Shown here piece after piece: positions 26,301 through 36,135 of a stretch of DNA of 64,000 nucleotides. This stretch comes from Mycobacterium kyogaense. GTDB lineage: Bacteria; Actinomycetota; Actinomycetes; Mycobacteriales; Mycobacteriaceae. The DNA is taken from NCBI RefSeq assembly GCF_003254575.1, contig NZ_QJUA01000015.1:1-64000 (forward strand), read 5' to 3'. Position numbers and translations under genes: made by a program. Under the pieces are notes generated by a model, which made no database searches, was not told where the DNA came from, and worked only from the letters and a program-made list of their open reading frames with translations. The first letter of the stretch is position 1. Each line of letters starts with the position of its first letter.

Positions 26301-26885
26301 GTGCGTAAGTGGAAGAGGGTCGACGGCAGTGACGGCCCGCGGTTCAGGTCGGCGCTGGCCGCACATGAGGCCGACCTGTTGTCCAGCCTGGTGACGTCGC
26401 TCCTCGGCATGCTCGACGACCGGGCCTCGTCGGCACCGGTCGACGAACTCGCCGAGATCACGGGCATCAGGACCGGCAATTCGACTGCGCCGCAAGACGA
26501 TACGATGAAACGGCTACTGCCGGATTTCTACAAGCCGGCGACCGACCACCCCGCGGGTTCGGGTCCGGCCGAGAGCCTCAACAGCGCGCTGCGCAGTCTG
26601 CACGAGCCCGAGATCATCGACGCCAAGCGTGCTGCGGCGGACCGCCTGCTGGCGACGATGCCTCCCGGCGGCGGAAAGTTCGAGCTGACCGAGGACGACG
26701 CGCAGGCATGGGTGGCGGCGGTCAATGACGTGCGCCTGGCGCTGGGCACGATGCTCGAGATCGGGCCGGAAGGGCCCGACAGACTCCCCGGCGACCATCC
26801 CATGGCCGGCCATCTCGACGTGTACCAGTGGCTGACCGTGCTGCAGGACTCCCTGGTGGTCAGCCTGATGGGTGGGGGACGCTGA
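26301..26885 (+). CDS. DUF2017 protein (Rv1332-type)
   Basis: 194-aa protein, mostly helical, of family DUF2017; function unknown. Conserved parts include AHEADLLSSLVTSLLGML near the N terminus and the helical C-terminal half (AWVAAVNDVRLALGTMLE, then VYQWLTVLQDSLVVSLM). Starts at GTG 26301, 7 bp after clpS, and its stop overlaps the next ATG (TGATG). Constant pairing with clpS across actinobacteria suggests a proteolysis-related role. That is inference. Confidence 0.85.
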   Translation: MRKWKRVDGSDGPRFRSALAAHEADLLSSLVTSLLGMLDDRASSAPVDELAEITGIRTGNSTAPQDDTMKRLLPDFYKPATDHPAGSGPAESLNSALRSLHEPEIIDAKRAAADRLLATMPPGGGKFELTEDDAQAWVAAVNDVRLALGTMLEIGPEGPDRLPGDHPMAGHLDVYQWLTVLQDSLVVSLMGGGR

Positions 26886-27925
26886 TGGCGGGCGCGATCA
26901 CCGATGTGGCGGGCATCCGCGTCGGGCACCACCACACGATCGACCCCGACGCCGCACTGGGCTCGGGGTGGGCGACCGGAACCACGGTCGTGCTGACGCC
27001 GCCGGGCACGACCGGCGCGGTCGACGGTCGCGGTGGCGCGCCGGGCACCCGCGAAACCGACCTGCTGGACCCCAGTAATTCGGTGCGGCACGTCGACGCG
27101 GTGGTCCTGACCGGCGGCAGCGCCTTCGGGTTGGCCGCCGCGGACGGCGTGATGACGTGGCTGGAGGAGCAGCAGCGTGGCGTGGCCTTGACCGGTGACG
27201 GTGCCGGCGGAGGCGGGGTGGTGCCGATCGTGCCCGCCGCGGTGATCTTCGATCTGCCCGTGGGCGGCTGGCAGTGCCGGCCGACTGCGGAGTACGGCTA
27301 TCGCGCGGCCGCGGGCGCGGCCTTCGACACTGCCATCGGAACCGTCGGCGCGGGCGTCGGCGCCCGCGCGGGGGTGCTCAAGGGCGGAGTCGGGACGGCG
27401 TCGGTGACCCTCGACATCGGCGTCACCGTCGGTGCGCTGGTCGTCGTGAACTCCGCCGGCGACGTCGTCGACCCCGACACCGGACTGCCCTGGCAGGCCC
27501 GCCACATCGAGGAATTCGGTCTGGTGGCACCGCCGGCCGACCAGATCGCGGCCTATGTCGACCGGCACGGCGAACTCAGTCCGCTCAACACCACGATCGC
27601 CGTCGTGGCCACCGACGCCGCATTGAGCAAGGCGGCCTGCCGCCGCGTCGCGGTCGCCGCGCAGGACGGGCTCGCCCGCACGATCCGCCCGTGTCACACG
27701 CCGATGGACGGTGACACGGTGTTCGCGCTGGCCACCGGCGCCGTGGAGATCGAACCCGACCCCACGATCCCGGCGTCGATGTCGCCGGAGGTGCCCCTGA
27801 TGACGGCGATCGGCGCCGCCGCCGCCGACGTGCTGGCCAGCGCGGTGCTTGCCGGAGTCCTGGCCGCCGACGGGATCGCCGGAATACCCACCTACCGTGG
27901 GCTGTTGCCCGGAGCGTTCGAATGA
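26885..27925 (+). CDS. P1-family (DmpA/NylC-type) self-processing N-terminal nucleophile peptidase
   Basis: 346-aa Ntn hydrolase. P1-family precursors cut themselves into two chains, exposing a Ser or Thr nucleophile. Here the motif SPLNTTIAVVATDA places the cut between Asn235 and Thr236, as in the nylon hydrolase NylC. Gly-rich segments (TGGSAFGLAAADGVM, GVGARAGVLKGGVG) are typical. ATG 26885 overlaps the DUF2017 stop; an in-frame upstream extension overlaps that gene and is not used. Possible activities: aminopeptidase on small peptides or beta-amino acid amides. Corresponds to Rv1333. Its stop is 10 bp before mec. Confidence 0.88.
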   Translation: MAGAITDVAGIRVGHHHTIDPDAALGSGWATGTTVVLTPPGTTGAVDGRGGAPGTRETDLLDPSNSVRHVDAVVLTGGSAFGLAAADGVMTWLEEQQRGVALTGDGAGGGGVVPIVPAAVIFDLPVGGWQCRPTAEYGYRAAAGAAFDTAIGTVGAGVGARAGVLKGGVGTASVTLDIGVTVGALVVVNSAGDVVDPDTGLPWQARHIEEFGLVAPPADQIAAYVDRHGELSPLNTTIAVVATDAALSKAACRRVAVAAQDGLARTIRPCHTPMDGDTVFALATGAVEIEPDPTIPASMSPEVPLMTAIGAAAADVLASAVLAGVLAADGIAGIPTYRGLLPGAFE

Positions 27926-27935
27926 AGGAGAGCGG

Positions 27936-28349
27936 GTGCTGACGATTCGTGCTGACCTCGTGGCGGCGATGGTCGATCACGCGCGCGCCGACCACCCCGA
28001 CGAGGCGTGCGGGGTGATCGCCGGACCCGAGGGGTCCGATCGCCCGGAGCGGTTCATCGCGATGGTCAACGCCGAGCGGTCGCCGACCTTCTACCGGTTC
28101 GACTCCGGTGAGCAGCTCAAGGTGTGGCGGGCCATGGACGACGCCGACGAGGCGCCTGTGGTGATCTATCACTCGCACACCGCCACCGAGGCCTACCCGA
28201 GCCGCACCGACATCTCGTATGCATCCGAGCCCGACGCCCACTACGTGCTCGTGTCGACGCGAGACCCCGACGAGCACGAGCTGCGCAGCTATCGCATTGT
28301 GGACGGCGTGGTCACCGAAGAGCCCGTCACCATCGTCGAGCAGTACTGA
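27936..28349 (+). CDS. mec: CysO-cysteine hydrolase (JAMM metallopeptidase)
   Basis: 137-aa zinc metallopeptidase that releases cysteine from the CysO-cysteine adduct, the last step of the CysM/CysO cysteine route. The JAMM motif is complete: Glu23, His79-x-His81 (YHSHTATEAYPSRTD) and Asp92. GTG start at 27936 with GAAGGAGA upstream. Together with cysO and cysM it forms the sulfur-carrier operon known from M. tuberculosis (Rv1334-Rv1336). Confidence 0.95.
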   Translation: MLTIRADLVAAMVDHARADHPDEACGVIAGPEGSDRPERFIAMVNAERSPTFYRFDSGEQLKVWRAMDDADEAPVVIYHSHTATEAYPSRTDISYASEPDAHYVLVSTRDPDEHELRSYRIVDGVVTEEPVTIVEQY

Positions 28350-28381
28350 CGCCAGACAACCCAGAACCGAGGAGCCCTGCC

Positions 28382-30286
<1,905 letters not shown>

Positions 30287-30290
<4 letters not shown>

Positions 30291-31117
30291 GCGCCGGATT
30301 GCCGATCGGGATCTTCGATTCCGGTGTCGGGGGTCTGACGGTGGCCCGGGCGATCATCGACCAGTTGCCCGACGAGCACATCGTCTACGTCGGCGATACG
30401 GCCAACGGGCCCTACGGTCCGCTCACGGTGCCGCAGATCCGGGAGCACGCGCTGGCGATCGGCGACGATCTCGCCGAGCGGGGCATCAAGGCGTTGGTGA
30501 TCGCATGCAACACCGCGTCGTCGGCCTGCCTGCGCGATGCGCGCGAGCGCTACGCGCCGATCCCCGTCGTCGAGGTGATCCTTCCTGCCGTGCGGCGTGC
30601 GGTCAGCACCACGCGCACCGGCCGGATCGGGGTCATCGGTACGGCTGCGACCATCGCGTCGGGCGCCTACCAGGACGCCTTCGCCGCGGCGCGTGACCTC
30701 GAGGTGTTCTCGGTGGCGTGCCCGCGCTTCGTGGACTTCGTGGAGCGCGGCGTGACGAGCGGCCGGCAGGTTCTCGGCCTGGCCGAGGGGTACCTCGAAC
30801 CGCTGCAGCAGGCGCAGGTCGACACGCTGGTATTGGGGTGCACGCACTATCCGATGCTGTCGGGCCTGATCCAGTTGGCGATGGGCCAGGACGTGACACT
30901 GGTGTCGAGTGCCGAGGAGACAGCAAAGGACCTGTTGCGGGTGCTGACCGAGCGCGACCTGCTGCGGCCGCACCCTGGTGTTAGCGCGCCCGCGCCGACG
31001 CGGTTGTTCGAGGCGACGGGCGATCCGGAGGCGTTCACACGGCTGGCGGCGCGTTTCCTGGGGCCGACCCTGGACGGGGTGCGCCATGTTCAGGGTCACG
31101 CTGCGACCAGGACATGA
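30287..31117 (+). CDS. murI: Glutamate racemase
   Basis: 276-aa cofactor-independent racemase supplying D-glutamate for peptidoglycan. The two catalytic cysteines are Cys74 ([12 protein letters not shown]) and Cys185 (LGCTHYPML); the N terminus has [17 protein letters not shown]. The real start is the ATG at 30287 within ATGA overlapping the rhomboid stop; the frame is open far upstream but that part is antisense-like. Corresponds to Rv1338. Last clearly coupled gene of the clpS series. Confidence 0.96.
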
Positions 31118-31186
31118 TCTGGGTCTCCCAAAGTATCGAGAAAGCGGCGATGTTTTCCGCATGGCGCTGGCGGGCATGGCAAGCTA

Positions 31187-31960
31187 GTGGGCGTGCGAGT
31201 CACCGTACTGGGGTGTTCCGGCAGTGTGGTCGGTCCCGACTCGCCCGCGTCCGGTTATCTGGTGACCGCGCCCGACACACCGCCGCTGGTTCTCGACTTC
31301 GGCGGGGGAGTCCTCGGCGCTCTCCAGCGCCACGCCGACCCGAATTCGGTGCACGTCCTGCTCTCGCATCTGCATGCCGACCACTGCCTGGATCTGCCCG
31401 GGTTGTTCGTGTGGCGTCGTTATCACCCGAGCCCGGCCACCGAGCGCGGCGTCGTGTACGGGCCCGCCAACACCTGGGCGCGGCTGGGCGCAGCGTCGTC
31501 GCCTGAAGGAGGGGAGATCGACGACTTCAGCGACATCTTCGACATCCGGCATTTCGTGGACAACCAGGCCGTCGAGATCGGGTCTCTGACGATCGTGCCG
31601 CGCCTCGTGTGTCATCCCACGGAGTCCTACGGCATGCGCATCACGGACCCGTCCGGCGCGACGCTGGTGTACAGCGGGGACACCGGCTACTGCGACGCGC
31701 TCATCGACTTGGCGCGCGGCGCCGACGTCTTCCTGTGCGAGGCGTCGTGGACGCATGATCCGAGCCGTCCCCCGCGGTTACACCTGTCGGGTACCGAAGC
31801 GGGTCGCGCCGCGGCCAACGCCGGGGTCGGGGAACTGCTGCTGACCCACATCCCGCCGTGGACGTCGCGCGAGGACGTCATCAGCGAGGCGAAGGCCGAA
31901 TTCGACGGCCCGGTCCATGCGGTCGTCGCCAACGAAGCCTTCGACATCACGCGCGGCTGA
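31187..31960 (+). CDS. Metallo-beta-lactamase-fold cyclic nucleotide phosphodiesterase (Rv1339-type)
   Basis: 257-aa hydrolase with the metal-binding motif HLHADHC (His61, His63, Asp65, His66), plus SGDTGYCD and the C-terminal LLLTHIPPW His. Homologous to M. tuberculosis Rv1339, reported as an atypical cAMP phosphodiesterase. Start at GTG 31187 or GTG 31193, both with homology starting at RVTVLGCSGSVVG. With the adenylate cyclase at 8017-9627 the window codes for both synthesis and breakdown of cAMP. A role in tRNA 3' processing, as for other family members, cannot be excluded. Confidence 0.88.
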   Translation: MGVRVTVLGCSGSVVGPDSPASGYLVTAPDTPPLVLDFGGGVLGALQRHADPNSVHVLLSHLHADHCLDLPGLFVWRRYHPSPATERGVVYGPANTWARLGAASSPEGGEIDDFSDIFDIRHFVDNQAVEIGSLTIVPRLVCHPTESYGMRITDPSGATLVYSGDTGYCDALIDLARGADVFLCEASWTHDPSRPPRLHLSGTEAGRAAANAGVGELLLTHIPPWTSREDVISEAKAEFDGPVHAVVANEAFDITRG

Positions 31961-32064
31961 CCTTCCCTCATTCGCCCACACCGACGCGTGGGCGGGTTTG
32001 TGCGAGAGGCGGCCGCCATTACGTCGATCTCGGTGCTGTCATGGTGACCAGCTAGGGTTGGCCC

Positions 32065-32847
32065 GTGTCCAGACGAGAAGACGGCCGGCTCGACGACGAG
32101 CTTCGCCCGGTCACCCTGACCCGCGGCTTCACCACGCATCCGGCGGGATCGGTGCTGGTCGAGTTCGGGCAGACACGGGTGATGTGCACGGCGAGCGTCA
32201 CCGAAGGCGTGCCTCGGTGGCGCAAGGGCTCGGGCCAGGGCTGGCTGACCGCGGAGTACGCGATGCTGCCCGCCGCCACCCACGACCGTTCCGACCGGGA
32301 GTCGGTGAAGGGCCGCGTGGGGGGTCGCACCCAGGAGATCAGCCGTCTGGTCGGGCGTTCACTGCGCGCCTGCATCGACCTGGCCGCGCTGGGGGAGAAC
32401 ACGATCGCGATCGACTGCGACGTGCTGCAGGCTGACGGTGGCACCCGCACTGCGGCCATCACCGGCGCGTACGTCGCCCTGGCGGATGCGGTGACGTACC
32501 TGGCCGCCACCGGGAAGCTCAAGGACCCGCGGCCGCTGTCGTGTGCGATCGCCGCGGTCAGCGTCGGCGTCGTCGACGGGCGCATCCGAGTGGATCTGCC
32601 CTACACCGAGGATTCGCGCGCCGAGGTGGACATGAACGTCGTCGCGACCGACACCGGCACGCTGGTCGAGATCCAGGGCACGGGAGAGGGCGCCACATTC
32701 CCGCGTTCGACTCTGGACAAGATGCTCGACGCGGCCATGGCCGCATGCGACCAGCTGTTCGTGGTGCAGCGCGAAGCGTTGGAGTTGCCGTATCCGGGGA
32801 CGCTGCCCGAATCGGGCGAGCCCGCGAAGAAGGCGTTCGGAAGCTGA
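32065..32847 (+). CDS. rph: Ribonuclease PH
   Basis: 260-aa phosphorolytic 3'-5' exoribonuclease that trims tRNA 3' ends. Diagnostic blocks: [17 protein letters not shown] near the N terminus, [20 protein letters not shown] and [22 protein letters not shown] start at 32065; TAGGGT at 32053-32058 ends 6 nt before it, fitting a leaderless message separate from the murI series. The stop overlaps the first codon of the next gene. Corresponds to Rv1340. Confidence 0.96.
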   Translation: MSRREDGRLDDELRPVTLTRGFTTHPAGSVLVEFGQTRVMCTASVTEGVPRWRKGSGQGWLTAEYAMLPAATHDRSDRESVKGRVGGRTQEISRLVGRSLRACIDLAALGENTIAIDCDVLQADGGTRTAAITGAYVALADAVTYLAATGKLKDPRPLSCAIAAVSVGVVDGRIRVDLPYTEDSRAEVDMNVVATDTGTLVEIQGTGEGATFPRSTLDKMLDAAMAACDQLFVVQREALELPYPGTLPESGEPAKKAFGS

Positions 32848-33452
32848 CCCGGCTCCTGGTTGCCACCCGCAACCTCAAGAAGCTGACCGAACTCCAGCGG
32901 GTGCTCGATGCTGCCGGGGTGGCGGGTCTGTCGCTGCTGTCGCTGGCCGACGTCCCTGCGTTCGATGAGGCGCCCGAGACCGGAGCGACGTTCGAAGAGA
33001 ACGCGCTGGCAAAGGCGCGCGACGCATACGCAGCGACGGGCCTGCCGTCGGTTGCCGACGATTCGGGCATCGAAGTGGATGCGCTCAACGCCATGCCGGG
33101 CGTGCTGAGTGCGCGGTGGGCGGGCCGGCACGGCGACGACGCCGCCAACACCGCGCTGCTACTCGCTCAGATGGCCGACGTCCCCGACGAGCGCCGCGGA
33201 GCGGCGTTCGTGTCCGCCTGTGCGCTGGTCCACGGCCCCGGCGAGGGCGACGCCGTCGTGGTGCGCGGCGAGTGGCGGGGCGCCGTCGTGCGCGAGCCGC
33301 GCGGCGCCGGGGGCTTCGGGTACGACCCGGTGTTCCTGCCGGCCGGATCGGAGCGCACGGCAGCGGAGCTGACGCCGCAGGAAAAGGACGCGGCGTCGCA
33401 CCGGGGCCGGGCGTTGACCGCGCTGCTGCCGTCGCTGCGCGAGCTGGTCTGA
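32844..33452 (+). CDS. rdgB: dITP/XTP pyrophosphatase (RdgB/HAM1 family), apparent CTG start
   Basis: 202-aa house-cleaning enzyme that hydrolyses non-canonical purine nucleotides (dITP, XTP). Motifs: [14 protein letters not shown] (nucleotide-binding N terminus), [35 protein letters not shown] and SHRGRAL. Homology reaches back to the CTG at 32844, which overlaps the rph stop (CTGA). No ATG, GTG or TTG occurs in this frame between the upstream region and the conserved TRN motif; the first GTG lies past it and would delete the active site. So the start is CTG, or there is a sequence error. Corresponds to Rv1341. Confidence 0.92.
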   Translation: MTRLLVATRNLKKLTELQRVLDAAGVAGLSLLSLADVPAFDEAPETGATFEENALAKARDAYAATGLPSVADDSGIEVDALNAMPGVLSARWAGRHGDDAANTALLLAQMADVPDERRGAAFVSACALVHGPGEGDAVVVRGEWRGAVVREPRGAGGFGYDPVFLPAGSERTAAELTPQEKDAASHRGRALTALLPSLRELV

Positions 33453-33456
33453 GGGG

Positions 33457-33804
33457 TCAGCTCAGACCGAATTGAGCCTTGATCTTCTGCGTCTGGAAGT
33501 GCTCGACGATGATGCCGACCAGCGGGATCGTGCCGGCGAGAAGAATGCCGACGGTCTTGGCGATCGGCCAGCGGACCTTCACCGCCAAATTGGCCGTGAA
33601 GAGCAGATAGACGAAGTACACCCAGCCGTGCACGACGGCGATCCAGCCGAGCGAGTCGTCACCGAAGCCGTACTTCATCACCATCTCGTAGCAGAGCGCG
33701 ATCAGCCAGACACCCGTGGCCCAGGCCATGACCCGGTATCCGGTGAGTGCTTTGCGGACGGTGTCGACGGAGGCGATCGGCGAGGGAGATTCGGGTGCGG
33801 TCAC
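33457..33804 (-). CDS. DUF3817 membrane protein (Rv1342c-type)
   Basis: 115-aa protein with three transmembrane segments (about 20-42, 52-70, 78-98) and a short charged C-terminal tail. Function unknown. ATG 33804 overlaps the lprD stop (ATGA). A paralogue is at 12523-12909; both share the G/W-H-G motif in the second segment. Stops 4 bp from the convergent rdgB stop. Confidence 0.87.
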   Translation of the reverse strand: MTAPESPSPIASVDTVRKALTGYRVMAWATGVWLIALCYEMVMKYGFGDDSLGWIAVVHGWVYFVYLLFTANLAVKVRWPIAKTVGILLAGTIPLVGIIVEHFQTQKIKAQFGLS

Positions 33805-34181
33805 GTACCGGTTCCTGTCGTCTTGTCATCGCCATTGCTTCTGGCGAGTTCTGCGAGGTAAGCGTTGTATTCGCGCAGCGTCACATCGGCTTCGATCGGC
33901 GCTGCCTTCGGTCGCTCGGGGAGGAGGCCCGCCGGGATCTCGGTGGGCGTCTCCGTGCTCTGCGGGGCGGGCGGCGCATCCTCGTAGCGGACGAACTTGT
34001 AGTAGGCGTAGACGCAGAAGCCGGCGAACGCAGGCCACTGCAGCGCGTACCCCAGATTCTGGAAGTCGCCGGAGGTCGATTCGAAGCGTGTCCACTGCCA
34101 CCACGCCAAGGCGAGGCAGCCCGAGGCAGCGGCGATCGTCAGCAGGATGAGCGCCGGCCTCCTACGCCGCGTAGTGGACAC
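33801..34181 (-). CDS. lprD: Membrane-associated lipoprotein LprD-like
   Basis: 126 aa. The basic N terminus followed by LILLTIAAASGC gives a fair lipobox with Cys22 as lipidation site; a second hydrophobic stretch (ALQWPAFAGFCVYAYYKFV) suggests a membrane anchor. The C-terminal part is polar with conserved ADVTLREYNAYLAELA. Matches Rv1343c in length and position. Coupled to the downstream DUF3817 gene by ATGA. Function unknown. Confidence 0.82.
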   Translation of the reverse strand: MSTTRRRRPALILLTIAAASGCLALAWWQWTRFESTSGDFQNLGYALQWPAFAGFCVYAYYKFVRYEDAPPAPQSTETPTEIPAGLLPERPKAAPIEADVTLREYNAYLAELARSNGDDKTTGTGT

Positions 34182-34217
34182 TGCTCAACGGTACCGCGTT
34201 ACGATCGTCAGGCTCAC

Positions 34218-34301
34218 GCGCGAGTGGCGGAATGGCAGACGCGCTGGATTTAGGTTCCAGTGTCTTCGGACGTGGGGGTTCAAGTCCCCCCTCGCGCACC
34301 A
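34218..34301 (+). tRNA. leuT: tRNA-Leu (anticodon UAG)
   Basis: Acceptor stem GCGCGAG (34218-34224) pairs with CTCGCGC (34291-34297), followed by A and an encoded CCA. The anticodon stem CTGGA/TCCAG flanks the loop TTTAGGT, with anticodon TAG at 34251-34253 reading CUA (and CUN) leucine codons. A long variable arm (TGTCTTCGGACG) marks a class II tRNA. The T-loop GTTCAAGTC is normal. The gene symbol is provisional. Confidence 0.97.
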
Positions 34302-34310
34302 AATCTCGTG

Positions 34311-34366
34311 CTGGTGTGCGTCCAGAGCGTCGAATCGCCCCAACCTCAGCGCTAGGCGCACACCAG
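34311..34366. terminator. Inverted repeat after tRNA-Leu
   Basis: CTGGTGTGCG at 34311-34320 is exactly complementary to 34357-34366 (10 bp, 36-nt loop). It lies 9 bp after the tRNA and 17 bp before the stop of the convergent small membrane gene, so a terminator for either strand is plausible. The long loop and absent T-run make this moderate evidence. Confidence 0.5.
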
Positions 34367-34383
34367 GCGCTGGCTGTGGGGAA

Positions 34384-34626
34384 TCAGGCAGAAGCTTCGA
34401 CCGGCGCCTGTTCGCGGGCCTGGGAGGTGAAGCAGAACATGCTCGCCGCGAAGCTCAGTAGCGCGACGGCTCCGGAGAGTAGGGCGAACAACGTCTCCGA
34501 CAGACTCCAGCTGCCCAGCGCGAACGCGAGGGCGATGATCGCCGAGATCATCAGGAACAGGCCGGTGGTCGCCACGGCCTCGTTGAACGGGTCGTCTGCG
34601 CTGACGATTTCGGACTTCTCGCCCAT
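34384..34626 (-). CDS. Small two-helix membrane protein
   Basis: 80-aa protein with two hydrophobic helices (about 20-42 and 45-68: TTGLFLMISAIIALAFALGS and LFALLSGAVALLSFAASMFC) and a charged N-terminal segment MGEKSEIVSADDP. A strong ribosome binding site (AGGAGG) lies 5-6 nt before ATG 34626, which argues that the gene is real. No family recognised. Divergent from the alpha/beta hydrolase; an 18-bp palindrome sits between them. Confidence 0.75.
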   Translation of the reverse strand: MGEKSEIVSADDPFNEAVATTGLFLMISAIIALAFALGSWSLSETLFALLSGAVALLSFAASMFCFTSQAREQAPVEASA

Positions 34627-34705
34627 GGCTTCCTCCTCTGGCTGCCGACATCGCAGCGTGTGGCCGGAAAGTTACCCGCTCGTCAACGAGGGAAAACCAA
34701 AGTCC

Positions 34706-34723
34706 GCGTGACCATGGTCACGC
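34706..34723. promoter_or_regulatory. 18-bp perfect palindrome, candidate operator
   Basis: GCGTGACCATGGTCACGC is a perfect 18-bp palindrome. It is in the 166-bp divergent gap, 79 bp upstream of the small membrane gene start and 69 bp upstream of the hydrolase start. Size and symmetry fit a homodimeric regulator site. No regulator gene is adjacent, so a remote protein would bind it. Confidence 0.55.
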
Positions 34724-34792
34724 CTGTACGTCTGGAGTGTGTTTTGCGACGATCAGTCGCATGATGCCCGAGAACGAGGGAACTTTCTGAGC

Positions 34793-35689
34793 ATGAGCGA
34801 CGTGAAGTTCCTGGATCTGCACGGCGATCGGCTCGCCTACCGAGACGAGGGCAGCGGCGATGAGGTGCTGCTCCTCATCCACGGGATGGCGGGCAGTTCC
34901 GACACCTGGCGGTCGGTGATTCCGCGGCTGGCCAAGCGGTATCGCGTGATCGCCCCCGACCTCCTGGGGCACGGGCAGTCGGCGAAGCCGCGCAGCGACT
35001 ACTCGCTGGGCGCCTTCGCGGTGGGTCTGCGTGATCTGCTCGACGAACTCGCCGTTCCCAATGTGACGGTGGTCGGTCAGTCTCTCGGTGGCGGCGTCGC
35101 GATGCAGTTCGCCTACCAGCATCGGGAGTACTGCCGACGACTGATCCTCATCAGCAGCGGCGGCCTCGGCCAGGACGTCGGATGGACACTGCGGCTGCTG
35201 TCCGCGCCGGGCGCAGAGTTCCTGCTGCCGGTCATCGCACCCCCGCCTGTGGTGCGGGTCGGCAACGCTGTTCGCGGTTGGTTGTCGTCGCACAGCATCC
35301 AGTCGCCGCGAGGTGCCGAGATGTGGAGCGCCTATGCGTCGCTGTCGGAATCGCAGACCCGGCAGGCGTTCCTGCGCACGCTGAGGTCGGTGGTGGACTA
35401 TCGCGGGCAGGCGGTCAGCGCGCTGAACCGGCTGTACCTGACATCGGAGCTGCCAACACTAGTGATCTGGGGCGATGACGACCGCATCATCCCGGTCGAA
35501 CACGGCCGGGCGCTGGCTGAACTCCGGCCGGCGTGCCGGCTCGAGGTGCTTCCCGGTGTCGGGCATTTCCCACACGTCGAGCAGCCCGACGCCGTCATCG
35601 ACCTGATCGACGAGTTCGTCACCACGACCGCAACAGACGTCGAGCCCGTCGAGTCGACCGCCCTGGATCCCAGCGAACCTTCGCGCTGA
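34793..35689 (+). CDS. Alpha/beta-fold hydrolase
   Basis: 298-aa soluble hydrolase. Oxyanion motif LIHGMAGSSDTW, nucleophile elbow GQSLGGG (Ser), Asp in IWGDDDRI and His in GVGHFPHVEQ make a full catalytic triad. Closest in type to epoxide-hydrolase/esterase-like Rv2715 and meta-cleavage-product hydrolases. ATG 34793 was chosen because homology starts at FLDLHGDRLAYRD; no strong ribosome binding site is seen. Its end is 33 bp from the stop of the convergent WhiB-like gene. Substrate unknown. Confidence 0.88.
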   Translation: MSDVKFLDLHGDRLAYRDEGSGDEVLLLIHGMAGSSDTWRSVIPRLAKRYRVIAPDLLGHGQSAKPRSDYSLGAFAVGLRDLLDELAVPNVTVVGQSLGGGVAMQFAYQHREYCRRLILISSGGLGQDVGWTLRLLSAPGAEFLLPVIAPPPVVRVGNAVRGWLSSHSIQSPRGAEMWSAYASLSESQTRQAFLRTLRSVVDYRGQAVSALNRLYLTSELPTLVIWGDDDRIIPVEHGRALAELRPACRLEVLPGVGHFPHVEQPDAVIDLIDEFVTTTATDVEPVESTALDPSEPSR

Positions 35690-35694
35690 ATCTG

Positions 35695-35728
35695 GCGTCA
35701 GCGTCAGCGTCAGCGTCAGCGTCAGCGT
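35695..35728. repeat. GCGTCA hexamer tandem repeat
   Basis: Five exact GCGTCA units (35695-35724) plus a partial GCGT lie just past the hydrolase stop codon. The last units contain the stop codon of the WhiB-like gene on the minus strand (TCA at 35722-35724). Because the unit is six bases, changes in copy number do not alter reading frame, but loss at the right end would change the WhiB C terminus. Confidence 0.93.
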
Positions 35729-35994
35729 TTGCGGACGGGGTGCCCGTTCCGCTCGGCGAGCGAACGCAGCTGCTTGAGAGCGAACTGTCTGTTGCGCCCT
35801 CCTTCGGGAAGCACGATGCCCGCCCACAGTCCGACGGCTCCGGGCGTCACGCACGCCTCACGCGCACACTGCCATCTACGTGGGCAGGACCGGCACAACT
35901 CCTTGGCGCCTTCATCGGTGGCGGTAGTCCACCGATCGGGATCGCGCGTGCACGGCGCGGTCCACGGCAACTCCGTGATCGATACCGGATTCAT
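35722..35994 (-). CDS. WhiB-family iron-sulfur regulator, WhiB6-like
   Basis: 90-aa WhiB protein. The [4Fe-4S] ligands are Cys15, Cys34, Cys37 and Cys43 (C-x18-C-x2-C-x5-C); an extra Cys48 follows. The turn motif GLWAG and the basic C terminus (LRSLAERNGHPVRKR) are present. DPDRWTT, LCRSCPRRWQCARE and QLRSLAERNG recall M. tuberculosis WhiB6 (Rv3862c), an ESX-1 regulator, but no ESX gene is here. ATG 35994 has GGAAGGGG upstream. Divergent from the TetR gene at 36136; two dyads lie between. Its stop codon is inside a GCGTCA repeat. Confidence 0.9.
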   Translation of the reverse strand: MNPVSITELPWTAPCTRDPDRWTTATDEGAKELCRSCPRRWQCAREACVTPGAVGLWAGIVLPEGGRNRQFALKQLRSLAERNGHPVRKR

Positions 35995-36057
35995 GGCCAC
36001 ACCCCTTCCTCGGCTCTGGGCATTCTTTGCCCTGTGCGTATTCCCCGTCGGCGACGA

Positions 36058-36073
36058 CGATACGCCTGTATCG
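36058..36073. promoter_or_regulatory. Operator-like dyad 1 (GATAC-N4-GTATC)
   Basis: CGATACGCCTGTATCG is a 6+6-bp inverted repeat with 4-nt spacer. It lies between the divergent WhiB-like and TetR genes, 63 bp upstream of the TetR GTG at 36136. A second site of the same layout follows with centre 22 bp away, two helical turns, so both are on one face of the DNA. Likely bound by the adjacent TetR. Confidence 0.65.
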
Positions 36074-36080
36074 CAATGAC

Positions 36081-36094
36081 GATACATTTGTATG
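36081..36094. promoter_or_regulatory. Operator-like dyad 2 (GATAC-N4-GTATG)
   Basis: GATACATTTGTATG repeats the layout of dyad 1, with one imperfect end. It overlaps TATGGT (36091-36096), a possible -10 for the TetR gene, so binding here would block TetR transcription (autorepression). Inferred. Confidence 0.6.
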
Positions 36095-36135
36095 GTGATG
36101 CCCGCTCGTGGGTGGAGTTGTCTACGGTTACCAAC

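Noticed and set aside
34218..34301. tRNA-Leu as an integration site for a mobile island to the right
   Set aside because: The accessory genes begin nearby, but there is no integrase, no repeated tRNA 3' end downstream in the window and no change in base composition.
35695..35728. CRISPR or regulatory repeat array
   Set aside because: Simple hexamer tandem repeat without spacers.
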